From NCBI GenBank assembly GCA_026413885.1, contig JAOAKA010000004.1:21415-85414 (forward strand): a DNA stretch of 64,000 nucleotides, read 5' to 3'. The position numbers were made by a program, and so were the translations under genes. The DNA comes from Sulfolobales archaeon. GTDB lineage: Archaea > Thermoproteota > Thermoprotei_A > Sulfolobales > NBVN01. Of the stretch, positions 1-10,164 are shown in pieces (positions within the stretch are counted from its first letter, which is position 1; each line of letters begins with the position of its first letter). The notes under the pieces were generated by a model, which searched no databases, was not told the DNA's origin, and worked only from the letters and a program-made list of their open reading frames with translations.

Positions 1-36
1 GTTATGCTAAAGCATATATGTTGAAGCAGGTTATAG

Positions 37-3000
37 ATGGGGGGTAAGATATTGAAGTTAGTGACATTTAATCGCGTTCTACCCATAGTTCTAGTTCTAG
101 TCCTAGTACTTTCTATAGCTCAGCTAGCAGCGGCATCGCAGGTAAGTAGCGATATCAGTGAATACCTGATTGACTATGGAGCCGACCCCTTAGTTCTAGA
201 TTCGCTCGTCAATGGAGGATGTCGAGTTGTGAGAGTTTTCAAATACTTCGATATCGCGCTAGTTAAGTGCCCTAAATCCATCGAGAAGCTGAGCTCACGG
301 AGAGTTGCTCCGAACGTTGAAGTGGTGAAAGCCGATGTAGAGTTGAGAGTTGTAGGTAGTCTCAGTGAGCTTGGAAATAGTAGCGATGGGGGATATACTG
401 AAGAGTGGTCTTGGGCTATTAGTAGAATTGGTGCTGAACTCGTTTGGAAGTACCTAGGAAGGTCAGGAAAAGATATCGTTGTCGCCGTTCTAGATACCGG
501 TATCGACATAAGCCACCCCCTACTAGCGGGCAAGTTAATAACAGTAGATCCGAACGACCCTAAGTACCCCGGTGGCTGGATTGAGTTCGATAGAGTGGGT
601 AGACCCGTATGTGTTAAGCCGCAGGATTCGAATGGACACGGAACATGGGTTAGCAGTATAATTGCGGGTGGAGATACCTCGACACACATCTTTGGTGTAA
701 TACCCAACGCGAAGCTAATGATTGCTTCAGTTATTCCGGGGGGTTACGGTACTATGGCCCAAGTACTGGCGGGACTTGAGTGGGTTATAGAACCGTACGA
801 TTGCTACGGAAGGCGAGTAGATGCTCCGAGACCTCTAGTAGTGTCAATGAGTCTAGGAGCTCGGGGAGACTATAGCAACGTACTTCTAACAGCTATTAAG
901 AAACTACTGGAGCTGGGAATTGTTGTTGTAGCTGCTATAGGTAATGGAGGTCCCCACAGTAGTTCAAATCCAGGCAACGTGTGGGGTGTTATAGGTGTTG
1001 GAGCAATAGACATCAACGATAAGGTAGCTGATTTCAGTAGCTACGAAGAAGTTGAGTGGCCTACACCACCAGATGAGTGGCCGTTTAAGGGATCGTATCC
1101 GAAGAGATACTTAAAGCCGGACCTTGTAGCTCCTGGAGTTAGGGTAACCGGTGCTTACCCAGGGAGTCTGCTAGCTATCGGTAGTGGCACTAGCGCAGCA
1201 ACACCTCTAGTAGCGGGCGTCGCCGCAATCGTCGCTAGTGAGTTGAAGAAGAGTGGCCTTAGTGGTGTGAAGCTCGTTGAATCTGTGTATGACATACTGA
1301 CCTCGACAGTGGTGGCTCTCGACCACCCAGGCGCGGGGCGCGGGAGAGTGAGATCTTACTTAGCCATATCGAAATCTATGAATCTCCGCACCGAGACCGT
1401 GTCTCTCTCAGTGCACCCAACCACAGCACAGCCCGGTAAAGAGGTTAGGGTAACCGCCAACGTCTCCGTCGGAAAGTCTGTCGATATCTACGTTTCTGGC
1501 GTAAATCTCTACTCCGGCCCCTACCTTCCAGGAGGTGTAGTGGTTACTCTACCGTATACTCACGGAGGTGGCAACACCCTCGTCCTAGTTTCGGAAGATG
1601 GTAGAATATATGGGGAGAACCTGGTTTTCGTATCTCCAGCTGTGATTCTAAACACGGTCATGACCTCTGGGTCGACCGTTAGAGTAGTAGCTACTGGTTT
1701 CGGAATAGTGGACTCTGTTACAGCGTACATAGCAAGCAACATCCTATTCACTAGATATACGAATCTTAGAGGAACTTTGTCCGATGTCTTCATAGCACCA
1801 TTTGTCGATGTCGAAAAGAAACTTTCATTCGTCGCGTACTCCGGTCTGGCATACACATCAACAACTATCCTCATTAAGCCTCCGACGGTAGTAAAGATTG
1901 AAGTTGTGAAGGAGGTTGTAAGAGAACTGGATATCATAATAAACATAAAGAGCCACTACGTTGTTGGAGAAGTCGGCACTATAGAAGTGCTACTCCCAAG
2001 TGAGGACTATAACGTCTCGTTAAGACAGGTCTACCCAGATAACGCGGTACTTCGCGTAATCGGCATGACAAGAGATAGGAAACTTACGGTATTCATTATT
2101 AGCGTAACTGACTATCCACCTAGGGGGGTCGCGTTTGTTGAAGTAAGTACTTGCTATGGGAGCAACTGCACGAAAAAGCAGATATCACTCAACGTGGTGC
2201 CTACGGATTCAGTAAGGCTTCTATACTATACCGTTAATACGCTAGAAGAGAAAATCGGTTCGATTGGTCAGACACTAAGTAAACTCGAAGCAGTAGTAAG
2301 TGAGCACAGCGGTAGTCTAAGTAGAGTCAACTCAATAGTAGCGGAGTTAAGCAGAGCACTCGCCGAATTAGAGAATAAGATGGGAGTAGCTGAAAACAAT
2401 CTCGCGAAAGTGAGCTCAGTAATCATAAATCTTGTTGGGGCACTTACTGAACTGGAAAGCAGAGTAGCAACAACTGAAAATAATCTCGTAGGAGTCAACG
2501 CGAGAATAGCGGAGCTCAATAAAGCACTTACTGAGTTAGAGAATAGAATGACGGCAGTAATTAACTTGAAAATCGCGGAGCTCAGTAAGACCTTTGAGAA
2601 GTCCCTTAGCAAGTTATCTGAAGATATAGTGAGAGTTAGCGCACAGACCTCAGACCATAGTAAGGCGCTCGCCGAGCTAGGAAATAGAATGACGTTAGCT
2701 GAAGGCGAGCTTGCGAGAATAAAAGCTATGAACTTGGAATCTCGGTTAACGAGATTTGATAGAGAGATAGATGAGATTAGGAAGTCGTATGAAGAACTAT
2801 CTGAAAGCACTGCGAGAGCCAGCCTACTGGTAGCAGACCTCGACAGAGTGCTTTCTAGTGTGAGAGGTCAAGTCGATGAAATTAGTAGAGAATTAAGTAG
2901 GGTCGACTCGTCGGTTAAGGATATCAGCAGAACTTTTGAGAGATCCTTCAGTAAGATATCTGAAGATTTAACAAAATTAGATTCAATTCACCTAACATCT

Positions 3001-3066
3001 CTTATCGCTCTAGCTATGTCGTTAATCTCTTTAGTCGCATCCGCGTGGAGATTAGCTAGAAGATAG
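37..3066 (+). CDS. Secreted subtilisin-like (S8) serine protease with long C-terminal coiled coil and C-terminal TM anchor
   Basis: N-terminal signal-like hydrophobic stretch; catalytic motifs VLDTGID, NGHGTWVSS, GTSAATPLVAG; heptad-like repeats ALAELENKM..AENNLAKV; C-terminal hydrophobic LTSLIALAMSLISLVASAW. Confidence 0.9.
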   Translation: MGGKILKLVTFNRVLPIVLVLVLVLSIAQLAAASQVSSDISEYLIDYGADPLVLDSLVNGGCRVVRVFKYFDIALVKCPKSIEKLSSRRVAPNVEVVKADVELRVVGSLSELGNSSDGGYTEEWSWAISRIGAELVWKYLGRSGKDIVVAVLDTGIDISHPLLAGKLITVDPNDPKYPGGWIEFDRVGRPVCVKPQDSNGHGTWVSSIIAGGDTSTHIFGVIPNAKLMIASVIPGGYGTMAQVLAGLEWVIEPYDCYGRRVDAPRPLVVSMSLGARGDYSNVLLTAIKKLLELGIVVVAAIGNGGPHSSSNPGNVWGVIGVGAIDINDKVADFSSYEEVEWPTPPDEWPFKGSYPKRYLKPDLVAPGVRVTGAYPGSLLAIGSGTSAATPLVAGVAAIVASELKKSGLSGVKLVESVYDILTSTVVALDHPGAGRGRVRSYLAISKSMNLRTETVSLSVHPTTAQPGKEVRVTANVSVGKSVDIYVSGVNLYSGPYLPGGVVVTLPYTHGGGNTLVLVSEDGRIYGENLVFVSPAVILNTVMTSGSTVRVVATGFGIVDSVTAYIASNILFTRYTNLRGTLSDVFIAPFVDVEKKLSFVAYSGLAYTSTTILIKPPTVVKIEVVKEVVRELDIIINIKSHYVVGEVGTIEVLLPSEDYNVSLRQVYPDNAVLRVIGMTRDRKLTVFIISVTDYPPRGVAFVEVSTCYGSNCTKKQISLNVVPTDSVRLLYYTVNTLEEKIGSIGQTLSKLEAVVSEHSGSLSRVNSIVAELSRALAELENKMGVAENNLAKVSSVIINLVGALTELESRVATTENNLVGVNARIAELNKALTELENRMTAVINLKIAELSKTFEKSLSKLSEDIVRVSAQTSDHSKALAELGNRMTLAEGELARIKAMNLESRLTRFDREIDEIRKSYEELSESTARASLLVADLDRVLSSVRGQVDEISRELSRVDSSVKDISRTFERSFSKISEDLTKLDSIHLTSLIALAMSLISLVASAWRLARR

Positions 3067-4107
3067 TTTTTTCGGTATAGCGTAACTATCCACTTCTCTA
3101 GTTCCGATAGTCATAACGAGGTCTTCAGAAGGTTTTTCAACACTCACAACTCCTCTTACTTTAATTTCTCCTCCTCTGTAGAGGGGAAAGGAGTATAGAG
3201 ATTCATACGTTACTATCTTAGCTAGTTTGAACCGCTTTAGTAAGTTCACGTAGTCATCCCGAATGATTTTAAAGATCTTTAGGTCTATCACCTTATCTAC
3301 ACTCGATACTCCAGGGTAGAAAAGGGAGCGGCAATCGGCTGAATTAACTACGACATCCGCTTCTGCGAGAGCTACTGGAACTAGAACGCTTTCACCGTGC
3401 CTCCCCGGTGTGTCGCTAGAGAACATTAGGTTTACTTCCCTCCTCCTGTCCCGCATGTAGAGTCTCTTATACGGAGCTGAAATAGAGCGAAGCACGTGTA
3501 TCGGGAGCCTGTACGTTCTAGACATTCCGGCTAGTCTAGCTGCTTCTACGTCGTCCGGTACTCTATCAAATGAGTTAAGTGTTGACTCGACCACGTCTAG
3601 CGCTTCCCTACATCCGTACACCACTAGATCTACGTCCGATACTAGGGGGTTGTGTATGCCGATAGCTATAGACCCGCCGACACCTACTCTCCACGAAGGC
3701 ACTCTGGAGCTCTCTCTCACCCTATCGAACGCTATCAGCACGTCTAGCTCTACTCTGTCGTCCGACCTTCTCAGTATCTCCTCGAACCTCTCCCGGGGTC
3801 TATAGACGGTCGCCACATTATTCAGCTTAACTACGGGAACTGACACACCGAGAGATGGCTCGTAAGCTTCTTCCTGAAGCTTCTTAGCTGCACTCAAGAC
3901 GCTGTCTACTCCGTATCTTCTGATCACTCTCTCGTAACATACTGAGCCGCGGCACCAGAGAGTGCTGCGCTCGGTCGGTACGTACTTAACGTAGGCTATG
4001 ACTGAATTCGGTGGGTGAGTGTTTCCAACGACTACGTAGATCCGCCCGTCGAAGTCCTCCACCTGGTCGTGGTCTAAGAAGCACTCAGTCGGTTTGCTAC
4101 TAATCAC
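3052..4107 (-). CDS. Predicted nucleotidyltransferase-fold protein
   Basis: GGSIAIG...SDVDLVVYG resembles the GS..DxD motif of the pol-beta NTase superfamily; long ORF, convergent with the protease. Confidence 0.6.
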   Translation of the reverse strand: MISSKPTECFLDHDQVEDFDGRIYVVVGNTHPPNSVIAYVKYVPTERSTLWCRGSVCYERVIRRYGVDSVLSAAKKLQEEAYEPSLGVSVPVVKLNNVATVYRPRERFEEILRRSDDRVELDVLIAFDRVRESSRVPSWRVGVGGSIAIGIHNPLVSDVDLVVYGCREALDVVESTLNSFDRVPDDVEAARLAGMSRTYRLPIHVLRSISAPYKRLYMRDRRREVNLMFSSDTPGRHGESVLVPVALAEADVVVNSADCRSLFYPGVSSVDKVIDLKIFKIIRDDYVNLLKRFKLAKIVTYESLYSFPLYRGGEIKVRGVVSVEKPSEDLVMTIGTREVDSYAIPKKLSSS

Positions 4108-4178
4108 ACATCATCCCGCTCGTGCTTCATCATATCCCTACTTATTTTACCAATAAGTAATGTGTGTAGGGTAAATAT

Positions 4179-4997
4179 ATGAAGCTCATGTCTGCTGCGA
4201 TAGTATTACTGAGTGTGCTCCTGGTAGCGGCGCCTGTGAGTGCTTGGAATGTTCTAGATAGATTTAAAGGTGACTCGATCTACATTATGTATGAAGTAGA
4301 CTACATAGTGAACGTAACTACCACTACTGGGAGAGGTACTGTATTTAACACCTACACACTTCACGTAGTCATCGAGAAGATGAATAGAAGTCACTACATA
4401 GTGAGTGCCCTAGCTGGAGATGTAACTTACTCTTTCACATCTAGCGACTTAGTCTTTCTTCACGCACTAGCAACTCTCTACTTAACTAACTTAAGTAGAT
4501 ACTTCATAGACCTACTATATGTGCCGCCGTCTGAAGGTGTAACGATCAACGTAGTTATACCTAAAGAAGTTGTCACACTTTTTCTAAACTCTATCTCTAG
4601 GTGGTATAAACTCGTAGAGAACACAACTGGTGAGACATGCAGAGAATTTAATTTAGATAACATCGTAGTTGGAAGTGGAGTTAGGTATAAAACAGTATCA
4701 CCACGAGCTGAGCTAATCTACGACTGTCCTACCGGTATTCTAATTGAGTTAACAGCACTGATTCAAGGAGGAACAACTGACGCTAGATCTGATGTTACTA
4801 TGAAGGTAAAACTAGCTAAACTCAATTTCCTCAATCTTACAAGTATAAGGAGTAGTATTGAATACACACCTCAAGTAGCTGTGGATACACTGCCTATAGT
4901 GCTTCTCGCGGTTACTACAGCTATTTTCATATCAGTACTACTGCTAACAATAGCTATAGTAAAGAGACTTAAGCAAATCAGAAACTCAACTAAGTAA
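4179..4997 (+). CDS. Membrane-anchored extracellular protein of unknown function
   Basis: Signal peptide MKLMSAAIVLLSVLLVAAPVSA, N-x-S/T sites, C-terminal TM followed by KRLKQIRN. Confidence 0.6.
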   Translation: MKLMSAAIVLLSVLLVAAPVSAWNVLDRFKGDSIYIMYEVDYIVNVTTTTGRGTVFNTYTLHVVIEKMNRSHYIVSALAGDVTYSFTSSDLVFLHALATLYLTNLSRYFIDLLYVPPSEGVTINVVIPKEVVTLFLNSISRWYKLVENTTGETCREFNLDNIVVGSGVRYKTVSPRAELIYDCPTGILIELTALIQGGTTDARSDVTMKVKLAKLNFLNLTSIRSSIEYTPQVAVDTLPIVLLAVTTAIFISVLLLTIAIVKRLKQIRNSTK

Positions 4998-5339
4998 TAT
5001 CTATCGAAGTACGGTCTAAGTCTAAGGCTTAAACTACCCTAGGCACACTATGTGAGCTATAGGTCTCCATATGTCTACGTGCTTTAATCAATTCATATAG
5101 TAGAAATACGTAGATTCGGTGCTCACACCTATTGAGTAATAGTGCTAGTTGCTGGATTCGAGGGTCTCCGGTGGGTGGAGACGTAGTAATACTCCAATTT
5201 AATTCTCGATATAGTAATACCTACTATAACTCCTGAGGACCTTCTCCTAAGTGCAGGTAATACCGATATTTTTCAGTCTCGTATTAAACCTATAGCTGTT
5301 TTAACTTTGCTCTAGGGAATATTCTAAGATGGTGACTCT

Positions 5340-5567
5340 TTGAAACGCTTAGGCTACTTCCTTCATAAAACTCCCTCAGGTAGACTCCTGGTTAAGTTAA
5401 GCTCTCTAAAACACCCTAAGCTAGGCTCTAAAATATTGAACTCTAGTGGTGAAGTAGTCGGAGTTCTAGTAGATGTTATAGGGTCTGTAAGATCTCCATA
5501 CGCAGTCGTTAAGCCGTTTACACAGAACTTAAAGCTGGGTAAGTATGAAGAATTATTCACAAGGTGA
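5340..5567 (+). CDS. gar1: H/ACA RNP component Gar1
   Basis: Small basic protein with Gar1-like core (LGSKILNSSGEVVGVLVDVIGSVRSPYAVVKP); TTG start; adjacent to TFB. Confidence 0.75.
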   Translation: MKRLGYFLHKTPSGRLLVKLSSLKHPKLGSKILNSSGEVVGVLVDVIGSVRSPYAVVKPFTQNLKLGKYEELFTR

Positions 5568-6427
5568 TCTTATTGAACTGCAGGGAGGACATGATTGTAT
5601 TCGATGAATTTAGAGGGGAGTATATATGTACAGAAACTGGTGAAGTCCTCGAGGAGAGACTAGTTGACGTAGGTAAGGAGTGGAGGTCATTTGCTATCCC
5701 CAGTAATAGAGAGCGTGGTGAAATACCTAACACACTGAAAGTTCACGATATGGGTTTACACACAGAGATTGATACTAGTACTCTAATCGGTAGAAAGCTG
5801 TCGGAGCTAAATAACATAAGTAGAGTCGTTACTAGTAGAGAGAGAAAGCTATCTAGAGCTCTAAAGCTATCTAACGAAGTAATCAATAAGCTATCGACAC
5901 CTAGAGCTGCCGGACTAAAGGAGGAGGTAGGTCTAATACTTAGAAGACTGGTTAAAAACGGTGCTCTAGGGCGCAGGAAGCTTGGAGCTTTTGTAGCTGC
6001 TTCTATAATATGTGCAGCTGAGAATCTCGATATTCCAGTAGACTCTAAAAAGATAGTGAACTACTGTGGTACCACTATGAGTGATGTGTGGAATGCTTTA
6101 ATGAAGATTAGAAGAGACTTTGGAATAGCTAAATCTAGGTCTTACGACCCTAGAACTCTAATACTAACATACACTCAGAAGACTAAGTCACTTAGTCAGG
6201 TAGCTACACTAGCTATAAAGATAGTGGAAGCCGGTAGAGCTTCCGGCTGCCTCCTGAGTAAGGGACCTCACGGTGTTGCTGTAGCTTCTCTCTACGTAGC
6301 CTCGATAATTCTAGATGTGAGAAAAACTCAATCAGCAATTGCTAGAGATACAGAAGTCTCTGAAGTAACTATTAGAAATAGATATAAAGACATAGTTGAA
6401 GGAGTTTCAATTGAGGTAGGTCTGTAG
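5564..6427 (+). CDS. tfb: Transcription initiation factor B (TFIIB homolog)
   Basis: FRGEYICTETGEVLEERLVDVGKEWRSF followed by two cyclin-like repeats; crenarchaeal-type ribbon. Confidence 0.9.
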   Translation: MILLNCREDMIVFDEFRGEYICTETGEVLEERLVDVGKEWRSFAIPSNRERGEIPNTLKVHDMGLHTEIDTSTLIGRKLSELNNISRVVTSRERKLSRALKLSNEVINKLSTPRAAGLKEEVGLILRRLVKNGALGRRKLGAFVAASIICAAENLDIPVDSKKIVNYCGTTMSDVWNALMKIRRDFGIAKSRSYDPRTLILTYTQKTKSLSQVATLAIKIVEAGRASGCLLSKGPHGVAVASLYVASIILDVRKTQSAIARDTEVSEVTIRNRYKDIVEGVSIEVGL

Positions 6428-6434
6428 TACTACT

Positions 6435-7262
6435 TCAAACACCAAACCTCCTCTCTCTTTTCTGATAGTCTCTTATAGCTCTCAGTAGGTCTATAACTCT
6501 AAACTCCGGCCAATATACCTCACAGAAGTAGAGCTCACTATAAGCGATCTGCCATAGGAGGAAGTTGCTTATGCGTACTTCACCAGAAGTTCTAATCACC
6601 AGGTCTGGGTCCCCCAGTTCGCCGAGATGTGAAGTATAGAGATACGATCTGAATGTCGATTCATCTATACCGCTGGGATCGATCTTTCTAGCTACTGAGT
6701 CTCTAGCTATTTCTCTAACAGCTCTCAAAATTTCGTCTCGACCACCATAGCATAGAGCTATATTCAATACACCACCGTCGTAGCTCTCTGTTTTAACCTC
6801 TATTTCGCGAATTTTAGATGTTAGTGAAGGTGGTACTAAATCCAATCTACCGAATACCTTTACTCTCACCTTTTTCTCCTTTATTTCTTCACTACTCTCT
6901 AGCTCTCTGATAGCTCTCTCTATTAAGCCGAAGAGGTGGCTTCTCTCAACTGGGTCTCTCTTAACGCAGTTCTCTGAAGACATAGCGTATACTGTCACTA
7001 CCTTCACTCCGAGTCTCCACAACACCCTCAGAACTTCCTCAATCTTTCTATACCCATATTCGTGACCTACATTAGGGTCTAACCCAAGTTCTCTAGCCCA
7101 CCTCCTATTCCCATCTGGAATTATTGCGACATGCTTAGGCAGCGGACCTGACTTCACTTCCTCCCAGAGAAGTTTTTCGTAGAGCCTGTACGCAGGTCTT
7201 AGAAGTATCCTCAGTGGACTTCGAAGCACTCTATTTAAGAGTCCGACCAGCACTTCTCTCAC
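6435..7262 (-). CDS. uppS: cis-Prenyltransferase (polyprenyl diphosphate synthase, UppS family)
   Basis: HVAIIPDGNRRWA, YAMSSENCVKRDPVE, DLVIRTSGEVRISNFLLWQIAYSELYF. Confidence 0.93.
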   Translation of the reverse strand: MREVLVGLLNRVLRSPLRILLRPAYRLYEKLLWEEVKSGPLPKHVAIIPDGNRRWARELGLDPNVGHEYGYRKIEEVLRVLWRLGVKVVTVYAMSSENCVKRDPVERSHLFGLIERAIRELESSEEIKEKKVRVKVFGRLDLVPPSLTSKIREIEVKTESYDGGVLNIALCYGGRDEILRAVREIARDSVARKIDPSGIDESTFRSYLYTSHLGELGDPDLVIRTSGEVRISNFLLWQIAYSELYFCEVYWPEFRVIDLLRAIRDYQKRERRFGV

Positions 7263-7398
7263 TACTATGCGATAGTTGTAGTAGGCGTTATAAGGTCTTC
7301 AGAGAATCAGTAATACCTCTATCTGTAATTACGCTGTATCTCAGCGTGTTTTCTCCTCAGCGGCTGAGCTTATTACCTTATTCACGGGTTGATCGTGG

Positions 7399-8508
7399 TT
7401 GACATATTTGATAAGAGTTAGCGCGCCGTATATAACAGATGACGATATTAAAGCTGTTGTAGATGTTCTACACTCCGGCATGCTTGCGTTTGGTAGAGTT
7501 GGAGAAGAGTTCGAGAGAGAGTTAGCGAGATATTTAGGTGTAAAACACGCTGTAGCGGTGTGTAATGGTACAGCAGCTCTATATCTATCTATGAGAGCTC
7601 TCGGTGTAGGTCCCGGAGACGAAGTCGTAGTTCCAGACTTCACTTTCTTTGCTACAGCTTCAACAGTCCTCCACGCTGGAGCTACACCAGTGCTAGTAGA
7701 TATAGAGCCGGATACGTACACAATAGATGTAAGTCAGCTCGAGAGAGTAGTTAGCGATAGAACTAAAGCTATAGTTCCTGTCCACCTATACGGGCACCCA
7801 GCGGATTTAGATGGAGTAGTCAGTATAGCTAGAGAGAGAAATATTTACGTTGTAGAGGACTGTGCTCAAGCTCTAGGAGCAGAATTCAGAGGGAGGAAAG
7901 TAGGTGGATTAGGCTACGTAGCTGCGTTTAGCTTCTACCCAACTAAGAACATCACTACAGGGGAGGGAGGAGCAGTTACTACAGATGTAGACTACACAGC
8001 AGACTTAGTTAAGCTACTGAGGAGTCACGGTCAGAAGTCTCGCTACTACCACGTTGAGTTAGGCTGGAATATGAGAATGACCGATATCGGGGCAGCACTA
8101 GGGCTCTCACAGCTGAAGAGAGTTGAGGAAATGATTGAAAGGAGGAGAAAGCTAGCTAGAGTCTACCTAGAGGAGTTAAATACGTTGCGGCAGGTGAGAC
8201 TGCCCGTTGAGAAGCCGTGGGCTAGACACACCTACAACCTATTCACTATCTGGGTTGAAGATTCTGGAGGAGCCCGCGATAGACTCGCAGATTTCCTGAG
8301 GAAGAACGGTGTTGAAACAGCTATTCACTATCCAACCCCTCTACATAGACAGCCGGTTCTCACTGGAGTTAGAAAAGCTCGCGAATGCTGCCGAGTCTCC
8401 GATGAAGCCTCCAAACATGTGCTCTCCCTCCCACTACACCCAGGTCTCAGAGAGGAAGATGTACTCTATGTTTCAAAACTCATTAAGAGCTTCTTTAGAT
8501 ATATGTGA
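7399..8508 (+). CDS. DegT/DnrJ/EryC1/StrS family PLP-dependent sugar aminotransferase
   Basis: GVKHAVAVCNGTAALYLSMRALGVGPGDEVVVPDFTFFAT; EDCAQALGAEFRGRKVGGLG; FSFYPTKNITTGEGGAV. Confidence 0.93.
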   Translation: MTYLIRVSAPYITDDDIKAVVDVLHSGMLAFGRVGEEFERELARYLGVKHAVAVCNGTAALYLSMRALGVGPGDEVVVPDFTFFATASTVLHAGATPVLVDIEPDTYTIDVSQLERVVSDRTKAIVPVHLYGHPADLDGVVSIARERNIYVVEDCAQALGAEFRGRKVGGLGYVAAFSFYPTKNITTGEGGAVTTDVDYTADLVKLLRSHGQKSRYYHVELGWNMRMTDIGAALGLSQLKRVEEMIERRRKLARVYLEELNTLRQVRLPVEKPWARHTYNLFTIWVEDSGGARDRLADFLRKNGVETAIHYPTPLHRQPVLTGVRKARECCRVSDEASKHVLSLPLHPGLREEDVLYVSKLIKSFFRYM

Positions 8509-8658
8509 GAACTAGAGTGTTATTTGTTTAGAAGCTCTGTAGAGATATGTACTTGTTCTAGGTGGAAAACTTCACTGTAAGACTCAGCACTAGTGCTAGC
8601 AGATGCTAGCTACTAAAGTATTTAAGTTGACTACATCAAACACTTACGGCTGATTGAA

Positions 8659-8982
8659 GTGAGTAGAAGTGGGGAGAAGGTAGTTAAAGTAGATAATGGG
8701 GAGATGCGGGTAGTTTCCGAGAGATACAATAGCTTAGTGCCTAGATTAGAAGTAGAAGCTATTGTAAGTCATCAAGGCTCACCTACTCCGAGTAGAAAGA
8801 CTATAGCTGAAGCTCTAAGTAAGATATACTCAAAGAATCCAGACCTAATTGTTGTGAGAAAAGTTGAGACTGAGTACGGTGCTGGTGCTTCGAGGATTTA
8901 CGCACACATCTATGAAGACCTAGGTAGACTCAGAAGCTTCGAGCCGGAGTACATCTTGAAGAGACAGGGTGTTGGGGTGTGA
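8659..8982 (+). CDS. rps24e: 30S ribosomal protein S24e
   Basis: YNSLVPRLEVEAIVSHQGSPTPSRKTIAEALSK; followed by S27ae. Confidence 0.85.
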   Translation: MSRSGEKVVKVDNGEMRVVSERYNSLVPRLEVEAIVSHQGSPTPSRKTIAEALSKIYSKNPDLIVVRKVETEYGAGASRIYAHIYEDLGRLRSFEPEYILKRQGVGV

Positions 8983-8985
8983 TAG

Positions 8986-9165
8986 TTGAGTGAGAAGAGT
9001 AAGAGCTTTAGAAGCAACCTCTACGAGATAGACCTTAAGAAAGGTGCTATCAGACTTAAGAATAGAGTCTGCCCTAAATGCGGTAGAGTTATGGCTCTAC
9101 ACGAAAAACCCATTCCTAGATGGCACTGCGGCTACTGTAGCTATGTGGAGGTCGTGAGGTCTTAG
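8986..9165 (+). CDS. rps27ae: 30S ribosomal protein S27ae
   Basis: 59-aa ORF from TTG, below the ORF-track cutoff; reads LSEKSKSFRSNLYEIDLKKGAIRLKNRVCPKCGRVMALHEKPIPRWHCGYCSYVEVVRS with a CxxC...CxxC zinc ribbon. Confidence 0.9.
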   Translation: MSEKSKSFRSNLYEIDLKKGAIRLKNRVCPKCGRVMALHEKPIPRWHCGYCSYVEVVRS

Positions 9166-9173
9166 GTGATTTA

Positions 9174-10163
9174 GTGGTTATCGTTCTCGGTGTCGAGTCT
9201 ACAGCTCATACTTTCGGTATCGGTATAGTTTCAGATGAACCGAGAATTCTAGCTGACTCTAGATTTAACTACGTGCCGGCGAGAGGCGGTATACATCCTA
9301 GGGAAGCTGCTGATAGCTTCATAAAGAATGCGCCCAGTGTCTTAAGAGAAGCACTATCTCAAGCTGGTCTATCTATAGACTCTATTGATGTGGTAGCAGT
9401 AGCTCTAGGTCCCGGTCTCGGTCCGTGTCTGAGAGTCGGCGCCACTATTGCTAGAGCTCTCTCGATATACTACAGTAAGCCGCTTACTCCAGTCAATCAC
9501 GCAGTAGCTCACATAGAGATAGGTAGAATGTTGACTGATGCTAGAGACCCTCTAGTTGTCTACATATCTGGAGGTAACACAGTTATTACAGCTAAGCAGG
9601 GGGGCAGATATAGAGTTTTCGGTGAAACTCTCGATATAGCTTTAGGGAACTTCATGGATGCTCTAGTGAGAGAGCTCGGTCTAGCCCCGCCGTACGTTGT
9701 AGGAGGTATTCACGCTATCGATAGATGTTCAGAGGGAGGGAGATATGTAGAACTTCCTTACGTAGTTAAAGGTCAGGATACGTCTTACTCAGGTCTTCTT
9801 ACAGCAGCTCTCAGAGCATATAGAAGTGGTGTGAGAGTTGAGGATATATGCTTCAGTGCTAGAGAAGTAGCTTACTCATCTCTAGTTGAAGTAGCTGAGA
9901 GAGGTCTGGCTCAATTGGGGAAGACTGAGATACTGCTTGTTGGAGGTGTGGCTGCGAGTAGATACCTAGTGGAGAAGTTTAAAGCTCTAGCAGAGTATAG
10001 AGGTGTGGAACTCTACGTAGTGCCTCCTAGATATGCTGTAGATAACGGTGTTATGATTGCTTGGACAGGTATGCTGATGTTTAAATACGGGGTAACTATA
10101 GAACCAGAGAATGCCGTAGTTAAGCAGAGGTGGAGGCTCGACGCAGTCGATATCTATTGGTAG
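9174..10163 (+). CDS. kae1: tRNA N6-adenosine threonylcarbamoyltransferase Kae1 (KEOPS)
   Basis: VLGVESTAHTFGIGIV, NHAVAHIEIG, VVYISGGNTVI, VGGVAASRYL. Confidence 0.97.
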   Translation: MVIVLGVESTAHTFGIGIVSDEPRILADSRFNYVPARGGIHPREAADSFIKNAPSVLREALSQAGLSIDSIDVVAVALGPGLGPCLRVGATIARALSIYYSKPLTPVNHAVAHIEIGRMLTDARDPLVVYISGGNTVITAKQGGRYRVFGETLDIALGNFMDALVRELGLAPPYVVGGIHAIDRCSEGGRYVELPYVVKGQDTSYSGLLTAALRAYRSGVRVEDICFSAREVAYSSLVEVAERGLAQLGKTEILLVGGVAASRYLVEKFKALAEYRGVELYVVPPRYAVDNGVMIAWTGMLMFKYGVTIEPENAVVKQRWRLDAVDIYW

Positions 10164-10164
10164 A

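Noticed and set aside
955-980. GTTCAAATCC, resembling a tRNA T-arm
   Set aside because: Inside the protease coding sequence with no acceptor or anticodon stems
2268-2810. 180-aa antisense ORF within the coiled-coil protease
   Set aside because: Ser/Leu/Ala-rich shadow ORF created by repeat composition on the coding strand; no recognisable domain
5564-5660. TFB zinc ribbon lacks two of the four canonical cysteines (NCRED...YICTETG)
   Set aside because: From memory, crenarchaeal TFBs such as Sulfolobus TFB1 (CPPDKIIF..GEYICSETGEVLE) share this pattern; not novel
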